Assembly: GCA_030632465.1 (NCBI GenBank)
Contig: DAOVUR010000151.1
Coordinates: 1-5,006 of the forward strand
Reading direction: 5' to 3'
DNA from: a bacterium
Lineage (GTDB): Bacteria; Verrucomicrobiota; Kiritimatiellia; UBA8416; CAMZLY01
Length of the DNA stretch: 5,006 bases
Position numbers and translations under genes: made by a program. Positions 1 through 4,930 of the stretch are shown here, one piece after another. The notes under the pieces were generated by a model. That model ran no database searches. It was given only the letters and a program-made list of their open reading frames with translations, and was not told where the DNA came from. Position 1 is the stretch's first letter; each line of letters starts with the position of its first letter.

Positions 1-186
1 ATTGAACTCCATAAAGAATCTCGCGAAATAGGCGTTTATGTTTTGCCAAAGACTCTTGATGAGGAAGTTGCCCGTGTGCATATTGAAAAGCTCGGTATCA
101 CTCTGGATAAGCTGAATCGTAAGCAGTCATCTTATATTGGTGTTAAACCAGATGGTCCATATAAGCCTGACACATATAGATACTAA
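1..186 (+). CDS. ahcY: Adenosylhomocysteinase (SAH hydrolase), C-terminal end, 5' truncated by window edge
   Basis: Frame 1 is open from the first base to a TAA at 184-186 and gives 61 residues that match the extreme C-terminus of S-adenosylhomocysteine hydrolase. Visible family blocks are VYVLPKTLDEEVA (residues 12-24 of the fragment), the HIEKLG helix, YIGV, and the terminal DGPYKPDTYRY. In the human enzyme the equivalent terminal Lys and Tyr (K426, Y430) reach into the neighbouring subunit to contact NAD; both are present here (K55, Y59). The cytosolic tetramer reversibly splits SAH, the product of SAM-dependent methylation, into homocysteine and adenosine, using bound NAD. The start, promoter and upstream neighbours lie outside the window. 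The gene is followed by a strong intrinsic terminator, so it probably ends its transcription unit. No frameshift is seen. Identification is firm although only the tail is present. Confidence 0.93.
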   Translation: MELHKESREIGVYVLPKTLDEEVARVHIEKLGITLDKLNRKQSSYIGVKPDGPYKPDTYRY

Positions 187-234
187 AAGCAGTGAATCAT
201 ACCGACAGCTTCGCAGTCCGGCAGATAAATAACT

Positions 235-255
235 AATAGTGAATAGTGAATAGTG
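235..255. repeat. Three tandem AATAGTG heptamers
   Basis: The heptamer AATAGTG occurs three times without interruption (235-241, 242-248, 249-255) and ends exactly at the first base of the terminator stem. Read on the other strand the unit is CACTATT, whose phase TCACTAT resembles the heptamers CAACTAT and GAACTAC found at 4755-4789. It encodes nothing. Short heptameric intergenic arrays of this sort are known in some bacteria (for example the STRR repeats of cyanobacteria). Whether this one belongs to a dispersed family in the genome cannot be seen from one window. Confidence 0.75.
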
Positions 256-295
256 GTTCGGGAACATTGTTATATAATGTTCCCGAACTTTTTTT
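256..295 (+). terminator. Rho-independent terminator after ahcY
   Basis: A perfect 13-bp inverted repeat, GTTCGGGAACATT (256-268) and AATGTTCCCGAAC (276-288), encloses a 7-base loop (269-275) and is followed at once by seven T (289-295). This is the textbook form of an intrinsic terminator for + strand transcripts and would end the ahcY mRNA about 70 bases past its stop codon. No such T run lies on the other side, so it is not obviously bidirectional. It ends only 14 bases before the transporter start codon, which is unusually close to the next gene. Confidence 0.92.
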
Positions 296-309
296 GAGCT
301 AGTTTTATC

Positions 310-1191
310 ATGAATATAAAAGACTGCATCTTAGCTATTATTGCCTGTTTGCTCTGGTCAACAGCGTTTGTTGCGGTTAAGTATACGCTCGGTTATATGT
401 CGCCACTAACTCTGGCGGGCATTCGTTTTATGCTTGCCGGCCTTTTGCTGCTACCATTGTGTGGAGGTGTAAAGGCGTTACGTGCAGTATGGGTTGAACA
501 CCGCTCAACACTTCTCTTGGCATCGTTACTGAATACAGTGCTTTTATACGCGATCTTTTATACTTCGTTAAAGTTTGTGCGAGGTGCGCAGGCCGCCATT
601 ATGATTGGCGCGTCGCCTATGGTAACTTCTGTAGTTGCGCATTTTGTGATGAAAAATGACCGTATGACGCGCCGAAAAGTTGTTAGTCTGTTTCTGGGGC
701 TTGCTGGAATTGTTCTACTAACCATATCGAGTAAACCTTGGGTTCCTGTTGGTGCAAAAGAGGGACTGGGATTGCTGATTATGCTTGGGGCTTCGCTTAG
801 TGCAGCATTTGGTAATATTGTTGTTGCGCGTGGTCGTGTGCCTGTGTTGTACACAGTGGCATTAACGTCACAGCAGATATTCTTAGGTGGTGTTGTTTTG
901 CTGGTCGCGGGATTAGTAACGGAGGGGATTCCTTCACTAATTCTACCGTGGTCTTTTTATGCTGTCTTGCTATGGCTTGCAGTTGTTTCTGCTGTTGGAT
1001 TCTCTATATGGTTCAGACTATTGGATCGTGTGCCTGTCTCTGAGCTTAATATGTGGAAATTCATTATCCCGCTATTTGGTGCGATATTAAGTTGGGTGTT
1101 ATTGAAGGCTGAGTCGCCAGATATCTTTAGTGTGCTTGGTATGTTGTTGGTGGCAGTAGGTATTGTCTGGTCACAGCTACGTAGTGACTGA
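310..1191 (+). CDS. EamA/DMT-family inner-membrane transporter (10 TM)
   Basis: This 293-residue protein is almost entirely hydrophobic, with ten predicted membrane helices at about residues 6-24, 31-50, 66-86, 93-113, 122-139, 151-172, 179-201, 213-234, 247-266 and 271-289. They form the two tandem five-helix EamA repeats of the drug/metabolite transporter superfamily (about 6-138 and 152-288). Typical family features are the LLWSTAFVAVK start of helix 1, AAIMIGASPM in helix 4 followed by a Lys/Arg-rich loop and GLAGIVLL, and the second-repeat counterpart IIPLFGAILSW followed by LGMLLVAVGIV. The length is normal for the family. The acidic residue often found after helix 4 (an 'LGE' motif) is not obvious; the sequence there is VMKNDRMTRRK. 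Members export or import amino acids, nucleosides or other small metabolites, and substrate cannot be read from sequence. The ATG at 310 sits just before helix 1, so the start is reasonable although its ribosome site is weak (GAG at 296-298). It is flanked by a terminator upstream and a 121-bp gap downstream. Confidence 0.87.
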   Translation: MNIKDCILAIIACLLWSTAFVAVKYTLGYMSPLTLAGIRFMLAGLLLLPLCGGVKALRAVWVEHRSTLLLASLLNTVLLYAIFYTSLKFVRGAQAAIMIGASPMVTSVVAHFVMKNDRMTRRKVVSLFLGLAGIVLLTISSKPWVPVGAKEGLGLLIMLGASLSAAFGNIVVARGRVPVLYTVALTSQQIFLGGVVLLVAGLVTEGIPSLILPWSFYAVLLWLAVVSAVGFSIWFRLLDRVPVSELNMWKFIIPLFGAILSWVLLKAESPDIFSVLGMLLVAVGIVWSQLRSD

Positions 1192-1312
1192 ACTGATTAT
1201 GCAAAAAAGTCTTAGGTGTTGTGGTGGCAAGGTGGTACGATATTCAACATAGTGAAAGGTGTCTTTTGCGAAAAAGGTTGCGTAGTAATAAGTAGTGTTG
1301 AGGAGGTGGATG
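1192..1312 (+). other. Intergenic gap between transporter and malonyl-CoA decarboxylase
   Basis: These 121 bases contain no ORF of note, no terminator with a T run and no convincing sigma-70 promoter. A weak CTTTT/AAAAG pairing at 1263-1276 is too short to call. The only clear signal is the Shine-Dalgarno at its 3' end. Whether MCD has its own promoter or is read from the transporter transcript is open. Confidence 0.5.
1301..1308 (+). promoter_or_regulatory. Strong Shine-Dalgarno AGGAGGTG deciding the MCD start
   Basis: AGGAGGTG is an exact complement of the 16S rRNA anti-Shine-Dalgarno. Measured from AGGAGG (1301-1306) it lies 6 bases before the ATG at 1313 and 3 bases before the ATG at 1310. 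The spacing therefore favours 1313. A GTG at 1295 opens the same frame but would place the ribosome site inside the coding sequence and add the residues VLRRWM, so it is unlikely to be used. Confidence 0.85.
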
Positions 1313-2743
1313 ATGGTAGGTGAATCTAAAGGTATTGTGCGGAGAGGGAGACGCAAATTTCTATTAACTGAATTTGATAAAGCGTGGGGCGGGCTTAAAA
1401 GTAGAACTCGTTTTGCCTTTACAGGTAAGTTTGACCAGCACCTCACCCCGCAAGACGTTATAAAACTGAAGAAGTATATTACAGACTGTGTTTCAGGGAA
1501 GGGCGGAAAGGTTGCTCAGCGTCATGCGGCTGTGGAGTTAGGTATGCTTTACCTTGATCTTTCAGTTAAGGGACAGAAAAAGTTCTTTAAGATATTAGCC
1601 GACGATTTTGATATTGATCAGTCATTACTCGCAAAGAATCTGGATGAGGTTCGTGATGCTGATTGTGAGGGGGCTAGGATTGATGCCGAAGTTAAACTGA
1701 AGCAGTTGCTAACACCACCTAGAATGGAACTGTTACGTCAATTTAATTCACTACCGCAGGGGCTTAAGTTTCTTATAAATATGCGGGCTGATCTGCTTCC
1801 TTATAAAAAAGATAATCCGCGCATGAAGAAGCTAGAACTTGAGTTTAAGGAGCTATTGGCGGCTTGGTTTGATGTAGGGTTATTGGATCTTAGTGAAATA
1901 ACGTGGAGTTCATCAGCAGCGTTACTTGAAAAGCTAATAAAATATGAAGCGGTGCATGAGATCAAGTCTTGGGCAGATATGCGAGGAAGATTAGTTTCCG
2001 ATCGACGCTGTTTTGCGTTTTTTCATCATAAAATCGAGACGGTACCGCTGATTTTTGTTGAGGTAGCATTAGTCAATGATCTGCCTAGTAATATTCAAAA
2101 CCTTCTAGCGCATAGTGATGAAGATGTGGATACGAATAAGGCTTCTACCGCTATTTTCTACTCTATCTCCAATACCCAGAAGGGATTGGGTGGCATAAGT
2201 ATGGGAAATTTTCTGATTAAAAGAGTTGTCGAGAAGTTGTCAGTAGAGTTAAAGGGATTGAAGAGTTTTGCGACCCTTTCTCCGTTACCTACTTTTAGAC
2301 GATGGCTTGATAAGAAGTTGTCAGAGGAAGATGTAGACTTACAAAAGATTATTAATGGAAAATTACCTGAGTACTTGGCTTCCTCGAAGAAACCTGCTGA
2401 AGAGCTATTGAAGTTGCTTGGTGGTGATTGGCAAGCGGATGAGGTTATGTGTGATAAGCTTGAGCCGTTAATGACGCACTTGGTTGCTCTCTATCTGATG
2501 AAAGAGCGGCGACTTGGTAAGGCTTTTGATCCGGTAGCTAATTTTCATTTAACTAATGGTGCTCGTATTCAGCGGATCAATTTTCTGGGGGATATATCGG
2601 AGCATGGGATGAAGCAGTCGTATGGGATGATGGTTAACTATCGATATAAACTTCATGATATTGAGGAGAATCATGAGGCTTATGTCACAAGTTGCCATAT
2701 AGCAACCTCAAAAGATGTGCGTAGTAACTTGAAGTTGAAGTAG
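1313..2743 (+). CDS. Malonyl-CoA decarboxylase (MCD)
   Basis: The product (476 residues from ATG 1313) is a full-length malonyl-CoA decarboxylase, which converts malonyl-CoA to acetyl-CoA and CO2 in the cytosol. Residues 1 to about 155 resemble the helical N-terminal oligomerisation domain, and the rest the GCN5-acetyltransferase-like catalytic domain. Diagnostic blocks aligning with the human enzyme from memory are LLAAWFDVGLLDL followed by the EAVH-IKSWADM segment, PLIFVEVAL (245-253), FYSISNTQKGLGGI (282-295) with GNFLIKRVVE just after, the TLSPLP motif (321-326) and FDPVANFHLTNGA (405-417). S323 in TLSPLP and H412 in NFHL match the positions I assign to the family's catalytic Ser/His pair (human S329/H423). 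The usual C-terminal MMVNYRY block is present at about 439-445. No malonate-use genes (matB/matC type) are seen nearby, so it more likely adjusts malonyl-CoA levels or recycles it than serves malonate growth; that is inference. The next gene starts 123 bp downstream. Confidence 0.93.
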   Translation: MVGESKGIVRRGRRKFLLTEFDKAWGGLKSRTRFAFTGKFDQHLTPQDVIKLKKYITDCVSGKGGKVAQRHAAVELGMLYLDLSVKGQKKFFKILADDFDIDQSLLAKNLDEVRDADCEGARIDAEVKLKQLLTPPRMELLRQFNSLPQGLKFLINMRADLLPYKKDNPRMKKLELEFKELLAAWFDVGLLDLSEITWSSSAALLEKLIKYEAVHEIKSWADMRGRLVSDRRCFAFFHHKIETVPLIFVEVALVNDLPSNIQNLLAHSDEDVDTNKASTAIFYSISNTQKGLGGISMGNFLIKRVVEKLSVELKGLKSFATLSPLPTFRRWLDKKLSEEDVDLQKIINGKLPEYLASSKKPAEELLKLLGGDWQADEVMCDKLEPLMTHLVALYLMKERRLGKAFDPVANFHLTNGARIQRINFLGDISEHGMKQSYGMMVNYRYKLHDIEENHEAYVTSCHIATSKDVRSNLKLK

Positions 2744-2866
2744 CAAGTATATCTTGCAGTAGGAATATAAAAACTGGTTTTATATCTGAGGGTGTGATAT
2801 ATGTATGAACCTGTATTTAAGAGGGTAAACCTCGATTATTTTAAGTTGTTAAAGGAAATTTGTTGT
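2744..2866 (+). other. Leader region before the lipoprotein gene, with small hairpins
   Basis: This 123-base gap holds two neighbouring short inverted repeats. GCAAG/CTTGC (2743-2747 with 2753-2757) overlaps the last base of the MCD stop codon. ATATAAAA/TTTTATAT (2765-2772 with 2778-2785) has a 5-base loop. Neither is followed by a T run, so they do not make a standard terminator, although they may stabilise the 3' end of the MCD mRNA. An ATG at 2801 with a GAGGGTG in front opens the lipoprotein frame early, but the predicted signal peptide argues for 2867. A possible -35-like TTGCAG (2754-2759) with TTTTAT 18 bases on is too weak to call a promoter. Confidence 0.5.
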
Positions 2867-3373
2867 ATGAGGAAGTTTATAGCTATTTTACCGCTAGTTG
2901 CATCTATGATTATGTTTGGTGGATGTGAGGAGCTTGATAAGTTAACTGGTGAAGATTCTGCTAGTGATGGTCTTGATTTAGGATCGGTTGTTTGGCTTGA
3001 CCAGAATGTTTCAGAATGGCCAGCAACGGCATCACTGAATGCATCGGTTAGTGGAGGCACTGTTCATGTGCCGTACGATAAAGCTAATGTGTGGCCAGGT
3101 GTTTCTGCTGGTGGTGCTTCTGTAAATGCTAATGTATGGATTTTTGTTCAGCAGGATGGTACTTGGTATGGTGCTACGTGGGAATGGCTACGAGTTGGTC
3201 AAACTTCCAAGAGTGCATCTTCTGTGTCTGGAAGTCATATAAAGAAGGCTCCGCTAGAAAGTTTTCAGCCTGTATCTGGCGAGACTTATGGATTCATGGT
3301 TAGTGGGCTTGTTCGAATTGGCGCCAGTAATATTGACGAACGTTCTAATGTTTCTATGGTAACATGGCCATAA
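2867..3373 (+). CDS. Small Trp-rich lipoprotein of unknown function
   Basis: From ATG 2867 the product has 168 residues. It starts with a lipoprotein signal peptide: MRKF, a hydrophobic stretch to about residue 17, and FGGC with the lipidated Cys at 20. Phe at -3 is a less common lipobox residue. Glu follows the Cys, not Asp, so in a Gram-negative cell it would be expected in the outer membrane by the usual +2 rule. The frame is open back to ATG 2801, which would add 22 residues (MYEPVFKRVN onward) and bury the signal; AAAGGAA at 2851-2857 supports 2867. After an acidic linker (21-40) comes one probable beta-rich domain (41-168) with eight Trp and short blocks PYDKANVWPG (69-78), GTWYGATWEWLRVGQTSK (98-115), GETYGFMVSGLVR (138-150) and NVSMVTWP at the very end. 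I do not recognise the family with certainty. Aromatic surface patches could suit ligand or glycan binding, which is speculation. pcnB follows after 17 bp. Confidence 0.8.
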   Translation: MRKFIAILPLVASMIMFGGCEELDKLTGEDSASDGLDLGSVVWLDQNVSEWPATASLNASVSGGTVHVPYDKANVWPGVSAGGASVNANVWIFVQQDGTWYGATWEWLRVGQTSKSASSVSGSHIKKAPLESFQPVSGETYGFMVSGLVRIGASNIDERSNVSMVTWP

Positions 3374-3390
3374 CGAGAGGTTAGTGACGG

Positions 3391-4686
3391 GTGGCAAAAA
3401 ATAAAATAAAAACTAAGGTTCTTAAGCGTTCGGAGCATATTGTCTCACGTAGTAATATTGATGACGATGCTATTAAGGTTATGCGTCGCCTGAAGAATCA
3501 TGGTTTTGAGGCTTATCTTGTAGGTGGTGGTGTTCGTGATCTACTGCTGGGTAAGTCGCCTAAAGATTTTGATGTTTCCACTGATGCGCATCCAGGACAG
3601 ATTCATAAACTTTTCCGTAATAGCATTATGATTGGGCGGAGATTCCGTCTGGTGCATGTTATGTTTCGCGGCAAGGTTATAGAAGTTAGTACGTTTCGTC
3701 GTGATGTTGATGCAAAAGACAAGCAGGATAAAGACGATCTTTATCAGAAACGCGATAATACTTTTGGAACGCCGGAAGAGGATGCGTTTCGTCGTGACTT
3801 CACTGTTAATGCACTCTTTTATGATGTACGTAGCTTTGATATTATCGATTATGTTGGCGGACTTGATGATATAAAGAAGCAGGTGATTCGTTGTATTGGT
3901 GATCCTAGTATCAGATTTCAGGAAGATCCTGTGCGTATGTTACGCGCCATTCGTTTTGCTGCGCGTCTGAATTTCAACATAGAGAAGAAAACTTACCGTG
4001 GTATTGCTGGTAACTATAAAGATATTAAAAAGGCATCACCAGCACGGATGCTTGAAGAGATCTATAAACTATTCATGTTTGGAGTCGCGCAACCTACCTT
4101 TAAGCTCTTAAAGAAGACAAAGATGATGTCTGTCATGTTGCCTGAGCTTGATGAGTTTGTTTCACGAGGCAAGCGTGGTAAAGATTCACCGCTTTGGGGT
4201 TTTCTAGGTGCTCTGGATGGTGGACTCGCGACGGTTTCGCGCGTTCGACCATCGTTGATGCTTGCTACTCTATATTATGCATCTTTTAAAGAGCATCTTG
4301 AGGATTTACAAAGTGAAGGAAGAAGGGTGTTGCATGAGGATGTGGCAAGGTCCGTATTGCATGATGTGGCTGATCGCTATCATATACCTAAGAAGGTCTT
4401 TTATAATATTGTGCATGCGTTTGCCATGCAGCGTTATTTCCATCCTAGCAACAGAAATCGGATATCTACAAAGAAACTTGTAGCACGTGAGGCATTTCCA
4501 GAGGCATTGGCGCTCTATGAGATAGAGCTTAAAGCTACAGGTGGTGATCTCAAGTTGTTGAAGCCGTGGATAAAGCTTTATGGCGAATATAAACGAGATA
4601 ATCCTGATGCTGAGAAACCAAAGCGTACAAGGCGTAGGAGAAATAATCCGCGTAAGAAGTATCCGCCACGTAAGAAGAAGGAGTAG
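3391..4686 (+). CDS. pcnB: Poly(A) polymerase I (class II nucleotidyltransferase)
   Basis: The 431-residue product matches bacterial poly(A) polymerase I, which adds A tails to RNA 3' ends from ATP and so marks RNAs for decay. The head carries LVGGGVRDLLLG (43-54) and the metal-binding DFD (D59, D61). IGRRFRLVHV (81-90) fits the G-R/K-R/K-F signature that separates poly(A) polymerases from CCA-adding enzymes. RRDFTVNALFYD (134-145) and the neck motif EDPVRMLRAIRFAARL (178-193) follow. PARMLEEIYKL (217-227) and IPKK (332-335) also match E. coli PcnB. The tail (409-430) holds 14 Lys/Arg in 22 residues, like the basic, RNA-binding tail of E. coli PcnB. The length is slightly shorter than E. coli's (about 454-465). 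The GTG start at 3391 is preceded by GAGAGG (3375-3380), 10 bases away, and the N-terminal KRSEHIVSRSNI block expected of the family follows directly. It lies 17 bp after the lipoprotein stop and is probably co-transcribed with it. No clear terminator follows. Confidence 0.93.
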   Translation: MAKNKIKTKVLKRSEHIVSRSNIDDDAIKVMRRLKNHGFEAYLVGGGVRDLLLGKSPKDFDVSTDAHPGQIHKLFRNSIMIGRRFRLVHVMFRGKVIEVSTFRRDVDAKDKQDKDDLYQKRDNTFGTPEEDAFRRDFTVNALFYDVRSFDIIDYVGGLDDIKKQVIRCIGDPSIRFQEDPVRMLRAIRFAARLNFNIEKKTYRGIAGNYKDIKKASPARMLEEIYKLFMFGVAQPTFKLLKKTKMMSVMLPELDEFVSRGKRGKDSPLWGFLGALDGGLATVSRVRPSLMLATLYYASFKEHLEDLQSEGRRVLHEDVARSVLHDVADRYHIPKKVFYNIVHAFAMQRYFHPSNRNRISTKKLVAREAFPEALALYEIELKATGGDLKLLKPWIKLYGEYKRDNPDAEKPKRTRRRRNNPRKKYPPRKKKE

Positions 4687-4718
4687 GTGAGTATTTTTGG
4701 GTATGTGAGTGTGTTGTT

Positions 4719-4746
4719 TTGACAAAATGGGTTTCTGCTTTATTGG
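4719..4746 (+). promoter_or_regulatory. Possible sigma-70 promoter upstream of the mtnP-like gene (weak)
   Basis: TTGACA at 4719-4724 is an exact -35 consensus. At 16-bp spacing TATTGG (4741-4746) matches only three of six -10 positions. If used, transcription would begin near 4753 and give a leader of roughly 175-180 bases ahead of the ATG at 4931. The exact -35 could be chance in an AT-rich stretch. Confidence 0.3.
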
Positions 4747-4754
4747 AAAAGATT

Positions 4755-4789
4755 GAACGCCCAACTACGAACGCTCAACTATGAACTAC
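4755..4789. repeat. Five tandem degenerate heptamers (GAACGCC, CAACTAC, GAACGCT, CAACTAT, GAACTAC)
   Basis: The stretch divides cleanly into five 7-base units at 4755, 4762, 4769, 4776 and 4783. Units 1-2 and 3-4 form a higher-order 14-base repeat with 12 of 14 bases the same. The NAACTAY units resemble the reverse complement of the AATAGTG array at 235-255 (phase TCACTAT). No coding or protein-binding role is evident. Confidence 0.7.
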
Positions 4790-4823
4790 CAAGGAAAAGA
4801 AAAAACAAATAAAAAATGTAGAG

Positions 4824-4864
4824 TCAGCTCTATGAGCTGAAAGCGACGGGCATAGCCCTAGTCG
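4824..4864. repeat. Pair of adjacent hairpins, possibly a REP-like or IS200/IS605-end-like palindromic unit
   Basis: Hairpin 1 is TCAGCTC (4824-4830), loop TAT, GAGCTGA (4834-4840). Three bases on, hairpin 2 is CGACGGGC (4844-4851), loop ATA, GCCC (4855-4858), a two-base TA bulge (4859-4860), then GTCG (4861-4864). GTAG at 4818-4821 stands two bases before hairpin 1. A GTAG-type tetranucleotide in front of a bulged palindrome recalls REP elements and the foot-hairpin ends recognised by Y1 (TnpA/RAYT) transposases. No T run follows, so these are not standard + strand terminators. The hairpins are seen directly, but the element assignment is inference. A folded leader RNA is the alternative. 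Confidence 0.5.
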
Positions 4865-4896
4865 TGAACGTACTGTGTCACTTTTGGACGCTAGTG

Positions 4897-4914
4897 ATTA
4901 CGATTAGGATTAGG
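4897..4914. repeat. Hexamer run ATTACG-ATTAGG-ATTAGG
   Basis: Two exact ATTAGG units (4903-4908, 4909-4914) follow a one-base variant, ATTACG (4897-4902). They sit just upstream of the ribosome site of the mtnP-like gene, where the sequence continues purine-rich. The run is short and may be chance. Confidence 0.5.
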
Positions 4915-4918
4915 AGAT

Positions 4919-4923
4919 GGAGA
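4919..4923 (+). promoter_or_regulatory. Shine-Dalgarno GGAGA for the mtnP-like gene
   Basis: GGAG (4919-4922) lies 8 bases before the ATG at 4931, a good spacing. AGGAG at 4912-4916 is farther (14 bases) and TAGGA at 4926-4930 touches the ATG, so both are less likely to be the working site. Confidence 0.65.
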
Positions 4924-4930
4924 GATAGGA

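Larger units (their letters stand above)
4687..4930 (+). other. Structured, repeat-bearing intergenic region between pcnB and the mtnP-like gene
   Basis: These 244 bases hold no credible gene. In order they contain a possible -35 box (TTGACA, 4719-4724), a five-unit heptamer array (4755-4789), a purine- and A-rich tract (about 4791-4816), two adjacent hairpins (4824-4840 and 4844-4864), two short mutually exclusive pairings (GTGA 4864-4867 or AGTGA 4893-4897, each with TCAC(T) at 4878-4882), an ATTAGG hexamer repeat (4897-4914) and the ribosome site. It could be a long 5' leader of the downstream gene, a relic of a small palindromic element, or both. Confidence 0.6.

Noticed and set aside
558..854. 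98-codon open frame on the minus strand inside the transporter gene
   Set aside because: It is a shadow of the transporter coding sequence, with no domain, signal or ribosome site.
1170..1188. Inverted repeat GTCA-cag-CTAC/GTAG-TGAC at the end of the transporter gene as a terminator
   Set aside because: The stem is imperfect with essentially no loop, lies inside coding sequence and is not followed by a T run.
1226..1242. TGGCAAG with spacing suggestive of a sigma-54 -24/-12 promoter before MCD
   Set aside because: The -24 half is close to TGGCACG, but the required GC of the -12 element is absent (TACGA where TTGCA is expected).
1177..1446. 89-codon minus-strand open frame spanning the transporter-MCD gap
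   Set aside because: Most of its length is antisense to the MCD start, and it has no recognisable product.
2801..2866. In-frame upstream ATG that would extend the lipoprotein by 22 residues
   Set aside because: The added residues are charged and would bury the signal peptide; the start at 2867 puts the lipobox Cys at residue 20, as expected.
4262..4483. 73-codon + strand open frame inside pcnB
   Set aside because: It is out of frame with pcnB, fully overlapped by it, and lacks any family features.
4306..4764. 152-codon open frame on the minus strand
   Set aside because: It lies antisense across the 3' part of pcnB and into the gap, its product is low-complexity and unlike any family, and pcnB is certain.
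4791..4840. Minus-strand terminator formed by the TCAGCTC hairpin and the T-rich complement of the A-tract
   Set aside because: The T run starts about seven bases after the stem on that strand, and no minus-strand gene exists to be terminated.
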